This document shows, in pieces, positions 1-3,604 of a stretch of DNA of 5,404 nucleotides. The notes under the pieces were generated by a model. It was given only the letters and a program-made list of their open reading frames with translations. It had not been told where the DNA came from and ran no database searches. A program made the position numbers and the translations under genes. Position 1 is the first letter of the stretch. Each line of letters starts with the position of its first letter. The stretch is from Cuspidothrix sp046080125. Lineage in GTDB: Bacteria; Cyanobacteriota; Cyanobacteriia; Cyanobacteriales; Nostocaceae. Location of the stretch: positions 1-5,404 of the forward strand of contig JBJTTJ010000085.1 of assembly GCA_046080125.1 (NCBI GenBank). The letters are read 5' to 3'.

Positions 1-41
1 ATTACCAAAACTGATCACAAAAGTTATAGCTAATGGACAGC

Positions 42-64
42 GCTCATCGGAGTAGCGATGTAGC
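42..64. repeat. short stem-loop near the left edge
   Basis: GCTCATCG (42-49) can pair with CGATG-T-AGC (56-64), giving an 8-bp stem with one bulged T and a 6-nt loop. No U-tract follows on either strand, so it does not look like an intrinsic terminator. It may be part of a larger intergenic repeat cut by the window edge. Confidence 0.35.
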
Positions 65-138
65 AGGGCGTTTTCGTTCTCCAAAATTGCTATCGCCAGA
101 ACCTTTTAAGCATCAATATTTGTGGTTATTTTTGATAT

Positions 139-266
139 TAAGTACCCAGGCAAAATTAATTGCACATAGTTATTCAAGAAAAAATCTCTGTAAACCTTAC
201 CTGTTCCTTGTTAAGAGTTCCCTGTTCCCTCTCCTAACTATGAAATTTATTTTGCACGACTACTTA
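139..266. mobile_element. MITE-like element A with TA borders
   Basis: The left arm (139-172, beginning TAAGTA) matches the reverse complement of the right arm (235-266, TACTTA at its outer end) at about 26 aligned positions, with six mismatches and a 2-nt gap. Shared blocks are TAAGTA, GCAAAAT, AATT and CATAGTTA. The dinucleotide TA sits at both borders (139-140 and 265-266), which fits TA target duplication of the IS630/Tc1-mariner type. The interior is about 62 bp, has no reading frame, and carries two copies of CTGTTCC (201-207, 222-228). There is no transposase, so the element would be non-autonomous. The right arm overlaps the 3' end of the receiver gene and contains its stop codon. The repeat match is seen directly; the family assignment is inferred. 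Confidence 0.6.
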
Positions 267-607
267 TCAATAGGTTTACTTAAGAAGTCATCAGCACCAT
301 TATCTAACCCTTTAACCTTGTCTTCAATTGCTGTACGTGCTGTGAATAAAATAAAAAATGTGCTTGATAAAGAGGGTTGAGATTTAATAATCCGACATAC
401 TTCTAAGCCATCCATTTCATCCATTTGCCAATCACAAATAATCAGGGCTGGATGATGCTGATTAGCTTTTTCTACACCTTGTACACCGCTAGAAGCAACA
501 ATAATCTCATATCCCTGTGCTTCCAGTGTTTTTTTCAGGATTAATTGGATCACTAGATCATCATCAATCACTAAAATTTTGAGTTTAGAAGTAGATGTTT
601 CAAGCAT
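260..607 (-). CDS. CheY-like response regulator receiver, C-terminally truncated
   Basis: This 115-residue protein is a phosphoacceptor (REC) domain of two-component or phosphorelay signalling, cytoplasmic. The acidic pocket is D15-D16 in LVIDDD. The phosphoacceptor is D59 in IICDWQMDEMDG, close to the CheY consensus. The switch threonine is T89 in LFTA and the invariant lysine is K111 in LSKPID. Receivers normally continue 12-19 residues past the KP pair to form helix alpha-5; here the frame stops three codons after it (KPIDK, then TAG). The stop lies inside the terminal repeat of element A, so the end is probably an insertion scar. Removing the element with one TA gives only eight further codons (NIKNNHKY) before TGA, so a full helix is not restored. 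No output domain and no adjacent histidine kinase are visible. The ATG at 605-607 has no strong ribosome-binding site. Family call is firm; function in the truncated state is doubtful. Confidence 0.85.
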   Translation of the reverse strand: MLETSTSKLKILVIDDDLVIQLILKKTLEAQGYEIIVASSGVQGVEKANQHHPALIICDWQMDEMDGLEVCRIIKSQPSLSSTFFILFTARTAIEDKVKGLDNGADDFLSKPIDK

Positions 608-683
608 GATAGATGATTGAATTTATTAACAATTTAAAATTCACAACACAAAAACGCCAGATTTCCAATCAAAGAAATCACGA

Positions 684-694
684 ATTATATTATA
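684..694 (-). promoter_or_regulatory. candidate -10 boxes upstream of the receiver gene
   Basis: Two overlapping TATAAT hexamers are read on the minus strand (684-689 and 689-694), about 80 bp before the receiver start codon. No convincing -35 hexamer is found at normal spacing, so this is only a candidate. Confidence 0.25.
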
Positions 695-747
695 TCCTTG
701 AGTAACAGATTTTTTGAAAAGTGTTGGGAGAATATTATATAGTTTCG

Positions 748-837
748 CCACACCAAAAGCGCTACTACACAAGGGCGGTCCACCTACATAGATTAATCAA
801 AAACTAAGAATTTCCAACCTGTATAGGCAGGTTTTTT
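748..837 (+). ncRNA. candidate small RNA ending in an intrinsic terminator
   Basis: A plus-strand promoter-like pair, TTGAAA (714-719) and TATATA (736-741) at 16-bp spacing, precedes a stretch of about 90 nt that ends in a clear intrinsic terminator (816-837). The stretch has no start codon with a ribosome-binding site and no meaningful reading frame. It does not match any cyanobacterial small RNA family I can recall. The -10 match is only moderate and the start position is estimated from spacing. The terminator could instead be a leftover of a lost gene. Confidence 0.3.
816..837 (+). terminator. intrinsic terminator, plus strand
   Basis: AACCTG (816-821) pairs perfectly with CAGGTT (828-833) around the 6-nt loop TATAGG, and a run of six T (832-837) overlaps and follows the stem. 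It is oriented for plus-strand transcription, although no plus-strand gene lies upstream in the window. Confidence 0.6.
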
Positions 838-963
838 CTGTGTAGAAGCGATACCACTATCAGACCTAGGACAAAGGCGCATTTCGTCTAATAACGTAAG
901 TTGCTAGTTACAAATATTCAGGTTTATTTCTCGATTAGATCCCCCCTTACCCTCCCTTAAAAA

Positions 964-1132
964 GCTACGGTGTACACACAAGTCCTATCTGTCTTCGTTT
1001 TGTGCCTATTTCGCCCCCTAAATCCCCCAAGTTTGGGGGACTTTGAAAACTCTTGTTCCCCCAGAATTGGGGGTTAGGGGGTGGTTCGGTGAGGGCTTGG
1101 TTAAATTCGATCACTTGTGTGTACACGGTAGC
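964..1132. mobile_element. MITE-like element B with 9-11 bp target duplication
   Basis: The left end GCTACGGTGTACACACAAGT (964-983) matches the reverse complement of the right end (1113-1132) at 19 of 20 positions. The flanking sequence CCCTTAAAAAG occurs at 954-964 and again at 1132-1142, giving a direct repeat of 11 bp, or 9 bp if the outermost G/C belongs to the element. Terminal inverted repeats plus a flanking duplication are the signature of transposition. The element is about 169 bp with no reading frame, so it is non-autonomous. A duplication of this length would suit part of the IS4 superfamily, but the parent is not identifiable here. Confidence 0.75.
1014..1081. repeat. G/C-rich palindrome inside element B
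   Basis: CCCCCTAAATCCCCCAA (1014-1030) is an imperfect inverted partner of TTGGGGGTTAGGGGG (1067-1081). Two local hairpins are also possible: TCCCCCAA/TTGGGGGA (1023-1030, 1033-1040) with a 2-nt loop, and CCCCCA/TGGGGG (1058-1063, 1068-1073) with a 4-nt loop. Similar C-run/G-run palindromes are frequent intergenic repeats in filamentous cyanobacteria. Confidence 0.65.
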
Positions 1133-1240
1133 CCTTAAAAAGGGGGGAAATTACCCACGTTTTCGGAGAGGGAAATAAAGTTTCTGTAGCGATTAAATTC
1201 GTGAGTTGAGGACAGAAAATTGTAGATCCTAGACTAGCAC

Positions 1241-1259
1241 AATTACAGAAAGTGTAATT
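1241..1259. repeat. AT-rich hairpin
   Basis: AATTACA (1241-1247) and TGTAATT (1253-1259) form a 7-bp stem with the 5-nt loop GAAAG, followed on the plus strand by CTTTT. The stem is weak and there is no plus-strand gene upstream, so a terminator role is unsupported. Confidence 0.3.
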
Positions 1260-1282
1260 CTTTTGCTGGTGAGCTTAAACGT

Positions 1283-1321
1283 GGTGTGTGATGTCTATGT
1301 TAAATGCAAAAATCACACACC
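1283..1321 (-). terminator. hairpin downstream of the Uma2 gene, possible terminator
   Basis: GGTGTGTGAT (1283-1292) is the exact reverse complement of ATCACACACC at 1312-1321 and also at 1337-1346. Transcripts of the Uma2 gene could therefore fold a 10-bp stem with either repeat copy. There is no U-tract after the stem on the minus strand, so it would be a non-canonical terminator or an mRNA 3'-end stabiliser. It could equally be the remains of another small inverted-repeat element. Confidence 0.35.
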
Positions 1322-1348
1322 TAGTTAAATGCAAAAATCACACACCTA
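1299..1348. repeat. perfect 25-bp tandem duplication
   Basis: A 25-bp unit starting GTTAAATGCAAAAATC and ending ACACACCTA occurs twice head to tail (1299-1323 and 1324-1348) without a mismatch. It begins four bases past the stop codon of the Uma2 gene. Confidence 0.85.
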
Positions 1349-1352
1349 CAGT

Positions 1353-2198
1353 TCAAATATCATCAGGATTGATACCTAATGATCTTAAATAAGCTGCTAA
1401 CTTCTCCTTTTGTTGTCGTTCTTGTTGGGCAATTTCTTCTGCTTGTTGTTGTGCTAAAGTTGCTTGTTGGGCAATTTCTTCTGCTTCTAAACGGGCTTGT
1501 TTTTCAACAATAGCCCTTTCATCCCCAGTTAACAGCAAATTACCCGCATCATCCCACCACCGTACCCATGATACACCATCATCTTCTATTAAACCTAATT
1601 CCACACCCATAGGAGGGATTGCAAAATGTCCTCTCTTATTTGGTTGTATCTGTTCATAACGCCCATCTAGTAAACGATAAACCTCCAGTAATTTTTTTCT
1701 CGCTTCAAAAATTGCATAAAAAGGTATACGAATTGCTTGTTCATAAACCCAGAATTTTCCCGCTTTTTCCGTTTCACTGGGGGGAGTTGCGTCTCTTTCT
1801 TCAGCACCATTTCCTGAAACAAACTCAATAGCAATTAATGGCGCTACAAATTCCTTCCATAACACATAGGAACGACGATATTCTCCATTGAGAAATGGTG
1901 GTACATTAGGTACATAAAACCAATCTGGAGCTTCCGCACCTTTTTCCGGTGGTTCAGTCATACGCCAATAAATACCACTATCTTGGCCAATACAGTAATT
2001 GCCATCAGGATGTAGTTTCTGCAATACTGGCTCAATAGAACTGGTTAAAACAATACTTTGTGGATGCTCCTGAAAATTTTTCACGAAATTTCCATCTGAA
2101 TCTGGTAATTGCGTATGATCTGGTAATGTAAACTGATGTGTATGAATATCTTGAATTGGGGGAGTAGTGGGATTTATCACTGCTTGAGTGGTTTCCAT
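1353..2198 (-). CDS. Uma2 (DUF820) family putative endonuclease
   Basis: This 281-residue protein belongs to the Uma2/DUF820 family, which is greatly expanded in cyanobacteria. It has a PD-(D/E)xK restriction-endonuclease-like fold; the biological role is largely unknown. Candidate catalytic residues are D92 (PDWFYVPNV), E125 (IAIEFVS) and K145 or K148, followed by the family-typical YEQ...IPFY segment (152-161). The C-terminus (about 230-270) is a Q/E/A-rich coiled coil, and the tail LRSLGINPDDI is the usual end of these proteins, so the gene looks complete. The start is chosen at the ATG (2196-2198) because AGGAG (2204-2208) lies five bases upstream; a GTG two codons earlier overlaps this ribosome-binding site and is less likely. 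Two in-frame copies of a 24-bp sequence (1421-1444, 1463-1486) encode the repeated AEEIAQQ. It stands alone, with an unrelated remnant upstream. Confidence 0.85.
   Translation of the reverse strand: METTQAVINPTTPPIQDIHTHQFTLPDHTQLPDSDGNFVKNFQEHPQSIVLTSSIEPVLQKLHPDGNYCIGQDSGIYWRMTEPPEKGAEAPDWFYVPNVPPFLNGEYRRSYVLWKEFVAPLIAIEFVSGNGAEERDATPPSETEKAGKFWVYEQAIRIPFYAIFEARKKLLEVYRLLDGRYEQIQPNKRGHFAIPPMGVELGLIEDDGVSWVRWWDDAGNLLLTGDERAIVEKQARLEAEEIAQQATLAQQQAEEIAQQERQQKEKLAAYLRSLGINPDDI
1421..1486 (-). repeat. in-frame 24-bp direct repeat inside the Uma2 gene
   Basis: CTTGTTGGGCAATTTCTTCT followed by GCTT is present at 1421-1444 and again at 1463-1486 (plus-strand reading). The 42-bp period equals 14 codons, so the reading frame is kept and coiled-coil length can vary by whole units. 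Confidence 0.8.
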
Positions 2199-2203
2199 AG
2201 TCA

Positions 2204-2208
2204 CTCCT
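2204..2208 (-). promoter_or_regulatory. ribosome-binding site deciding the Uma2 start
   Basis: AGGAG on the minus strand ends five bases before the ATG at 2196-2198. It overlaps the first base of the in-frame GTG at 2202-2204, which therefore cannot use it. Confidence 0.65.
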
Positions 2209-2687
2209 GGATATATATTTGTTTAATTTTAACAGTAGACACAAAAAAGTTGAAGTCTCTCAATCAGATAATTAAATACTTGAAAACTACTCCAAACCCA
2301 ATACTTGCTTAATTGCCTGTTGCATTGCAATTCTACCATTCATACTGCGCCAAGGTGGAATTATCATCAGTGCTTTTATTGCTAACAATATTCCCCAGGC
2401 TTTGTACCAAATTTTATCACGTCTCCAATAACTATTAGCTGTACTTAACTTTAAGATAAGTTTGATTATGAAAATAATATATTACTACAAATGCTATTTT
2501 TATGTATAAATATCAAGATTTTACTATTTATATGATTAAATTATAGTAGTTTAAGTTAAAAATGAGACAAAAGGTGATAGGTTCTATAGAGAACGGTTCG
2601 AGGGATAATCTCGATGGAGTAAGGGTTTGCAAGATTTGATTTCCGTGGATATTGTATAGCTTAATGTCTCAATCTAAAGTTAAATGA
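2209..2687. other. intergenic region between the Uma2 and toxin genes
   Basis: This stretch holds the C-terminal gene remnant (2287-2481) and most of element C (2542-2692). About 2209-2286 and 2485-2541 are AT-rich and show no clear feature beyond weak AT-rich -10-like sequence before the Uma2 gene. Confidence 0.6.
2287..2481 (-). pseudogene. 3' remnant of an unidentified gene
   Basis: After a TAA at 2482-2484 an open frame of 64 codons ends in TAG at 2287-2289. Its last 50 or so residues look like real protein: NSYWRRDKIWYKAWG, a hydrophobic stretch ILLAIKALMIIPPW, then RSMNGRIAMQQAIKQVLGLE. The tryptophan-rich, basic and amphipathic composition and the absence of a start codon with a ribosome-binding site suggest the C-terminal end of a longer protein whose front has been lost. 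I do not recognise the family; a glycosyltransferase tail is one guess, without proof. It lies 88 bp upstream of the Uma2 gene on the same strand and just downstream of element C. Confidence 0.5.
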
Positions 2688-2692
2688 CTATA
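2542..2692. mobile_element. MITE-like element C with TA borders
   Basis: The sequence at 2541-2569 (starting TTATAGT, ending TGAGACA) matches the reverse complement of 2665-2693 at 23 of 29 positions with no gaps. TA occurs at both borders (2542-2543 and 2691-2692). This fits a non-autonomous element of the IS630/Tc1-mariner type, about 150 bp. The interior contains two small hairpins, GTTCT-ATAG-AGAAC (2581-2594) and TCGAG/CTCGA (2598-2602, 2610-2614), and no coding frame. The right end overlaps the 3' end of the toxin gene and supplies its stop codon. Ends and symmetry are seen directly; the family is inferred. Confidence 0.65.
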
Positions 2693-3068
2693 ATTCTTTT
2701 TCTATGAGTTCAATTAATTCTAGAATATTAAGAGATTGGCTAGGTTCTACATTTGTTTCTTCAATTATATGGACATGATGGGGAAAATTAGGTGAATTTG
2801 GAAAATGCTGCACATTATCCCAACGTTTTTTTAATGTTTCCTTTTGTTCATCCATCCACTGATAACGATATCCAAGAGTTACAAAATGTCCCTCAATAAT
2901 AGTAAAGGACTCTGCTATTTCTAAGAAATCATTATTTGCTAAAGTTAATCTAGCACGAAAGTAGCCACGATTTAATAAAATTTTTTCTTCCACAATGCCG
3001 ATTTTAATAATGATGCGGCTAGTAGCTAATTTAATTTTTACTGTATTAATATAATCTTGTATTTCCAT
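2688..3068 (-). CDS. TumE-family toxin (DUF6516) of a type II toxin-antitoxin pair
   Basis: This 126-residue protein resembles the TumE/DUF6516 toxin family. It shows the family pattern in order: an N-terminal helix (EIQDYINTVKIKLATSRII), GYFRARLTL (35-43), a FLEIAESF strand (48-55), GYRYQWMDEQ (66-75), RWDN (82-85) and the FPHHVH block (95-100), then an acidic helix. The biochemical activity of the cyanobacterial members is not evident from sequence. The gene starts 20 bp after the stop of the antitoxin-like gene, so it is almost certainly co-transcribed. No clear ribosome-binding site precedes the ATG, which suggests translational coupling or low expression. The TAG stop is part of element C; without the element the frame would gain one isoleucine before TAA, so the protein is effectively full length. 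Identification is from motif memory and is fairly confident. Confidence 0.8.
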   Translation of the reverse strand: MEIQDYINTVKIKLATSRIIIKIGIVEEKILLNRGYFRARLTLANNDFLEIAESFTIIEGHFVTLGYRYQWMDEQKETLKKRWDNVQHFPNSPNFPHHVHIIEETNVEPSQSLNILELIELIEKEL

Positions 3069-3088
3069 TATTTAAACAAAGATTAAAT

Positions 3089-3385
3089 TTAAATATTATT
3101 TTGAGCATTTGTCCACATTTCATAAAATACACTCCATTCAAAAAAATCTATTTCATCTCCTAACTTACCTGCTGTAAACTCTTGATAGAAGTCACTAGAA
3201 GACATTTTATATTTTGTCTCAAAATTCTTTAACCGTTGTTCTAAGTCTAAAACATCTTGTTGCATTGATTTTGCTAATAGGGGAGATGATTTGACATTAT
3301 TAATTTTGCTTTCTAAAAGTTGTCTTTCTTCTGGAGATAAAGAGAGGATGATTTGAGTGATAGATTCAACTAATTGGGTATTCAT
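3089..3385 (-). CDS. putative antitoxin partner of the TumE-like toxin
   Basis: This 98-residue acidic protein precedes the toxin gene. It has an N-terminal helix (LVESITQIILSLSPEERQLLE, residues 5-25), a linker, a helical segment around LEQRLKNFETKYK (48-60), and a conserved-looking block from SSSDFYQEF through GKLGDEIDFFEWSVFYEMW (62-91). Small proteins with this N-terminus and DFFEWSVFYEM ending are commonly found beside toxins in cyanobacteria, and order, size and spacing fit an antitoxin. No named DNA-binding motif is evident; the N-terminal helical part is the candidate for operator binding or dimerisation, and the C-terminal block for toxin binding. Both assignments are inference. The ATG at 3383-3385 has only a weak ribosome-binding sequence (AAGAAA). 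Confidence 0.7.
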   Translation of the reverse strand: MNTQLVESITQIILSLSPEERQLLESKINNVKSSPLLAKSMQQDVLDLEQRLKNFETKYKMSSSDFYQEFTAGKLGDEIDFFEWSVFYEMWTNAQNNI

Positions 3386-3420
3386 AATGTAATTTTCTTT
3401 GGTAATGAATTTTTCTTCTC

Positions 3421-3443
3421 ATTATATATCATTTACATATATA
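3421..3443 (-). promoter_or_regulatory. candidate promoter -10 box and operator palindrome of the toxin-antitoxin operon
   Basis: A perfect TATAAT on the minus strand (3421-3426) lies about 35 bp before the antitoxin start. It overlaps an inverted repeat, TATATAT (3423-3429) and ATATATA (3437-3443), with the 7-bp spacer CATTTAC. Antitoxins usually repress their own promoter through such a palindrome. The arms are simple AT sequence and no good -35 box is seen, so this stays tentative. Confidence 0.3.
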
Positions 3444-3473
3444 GTATTTCCTTGTTTAATGAAGCCTAAAATT

Positions 3474-3503
3474 ATCTGCGTTTATCTGCGTTCATCTGCG
3501 TTT
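3474..3503. repeat. three-copy 10-bp tandem repeat
   Basis: ATCTGCGTTT, ATCTGCGTTC and ATCTGCGTTT follow one another without gaps. The motif is a familiar short intergenic repeat in filamentous cyanobacteria (general knowledge). It sits upstream of the toxin-antitoxin operon. Confidence 0.8.
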
Positions 3504-3533
3504 AATTATTACTCCTTGCAAATCAATAATATA

Positions 3534-3541
3534 GCGATCGC
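3534..3541. repeat. HIP1 octamer
   Basis: GCGATCGC, the highly iterated palindrome of many cyanobacterial genomes. It lies between the GH57 gene and the antitoxin-like gene. Confidence 0.9.
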
Positions 3542-3580
3542 CATCATTTCACCTATGATAAAAAACAACAGCGTTATTTA

Positions 3581-3588
3581 GCGATCGC
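3581..3588. repeat. HIP1 octamer
   Basis: A second GCGATCGC, 16 bp beyond the stop codon of the GH57 gene and 47 bp from the previous copy. Confidence 0.9.
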
Positions 3589-3604
3589 ACTTTGCAAACA
3601 TCCT

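Larger units (their letters stand above)
937..1149. repeat. older CCCTTAAAAAGGG palindromic repeat, split by element B
   Basis: If element B and one target copy are removed, the flanks join into a C-run, CCCTCCCTTAAAAAGGGGGG and AAATT, an imperfect palindrome of a type that is widespread between genes in Nostoc-like genomes. The left part lies at 937-963 and the right part at 1133-1149. The reconstruction is direct; the statement that this motif is common is from general knowledge. Confidence 0.55.
608..1352. other. long repeat-rich intergenic region
   Basis: These 745 bp contain no credible coding sequence on either strand. From left to right they hold candidate -10 boxes for the receiver gene, a possible short plus-strand transcript with a terminator (about 748-837), element B nested in an older palindrome (937-1149), a weak AT-rich hairpin (1241-1259), and a 25-bp tandem duplication with an inverted partner (1283-1348). 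The stretches 840-936 and 1150-1240 show nothing I can name. Confidence 0.7.

Noticed and set aside
1..113. Minus-strand open frame reading LENENALLHRYSDERCPLAI and running off the left edge
   Set aside because: Only about 35 codons are visible, with no start signal and no family recognised. It is not in frame with the receiver gene, so it cannot be shown to be its lost C-terminus.
33..380. Plus-strand open frame of 115 codons at the left edge
   Set aside because: It runs through element A and antisense to the receiver gene, with low-complexity, non-protein-like composition and no ribosome-binding site.
1619..1831. Plus-strand open frame opposite the Uma2 gene
   Set aside because: It is antisense to a well-supported coding sequence and shows no protein-like motifs.
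2032..2244. Minus-strand open frame overlapping the Uma2 start in another frame
   Set aside because: It is rich in serine and tyrosine in a pattern typical of a shifted frame. The Uma2 frame has the ribosome-binding site and the homology.
2581..2650. Structured interior of element C considered as a group II intron domain or TnpB guide-RNA remnant
   Set aside because: No domain V sequence, no reverse transcriptase or TnpB coding sequence, and the symmetric ends with TA borders are better explained by a MITE.
3474..3503. Three 10-bp repeats considered as a CRISPR-like or iteron array
   Set aside because: There are no spacers, the unit is too short, and no replication or Cas gene is nearby. 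It matches the ordinary short tandem repeats of cyanobacteria.
3555..3590. T-run after the GH57 stop considered as an intrinsic terminator
   Set aside because: Only a 3-bp stem can be drawn before the T-run at 3561-3566 (minus strand), which is too weak to call.
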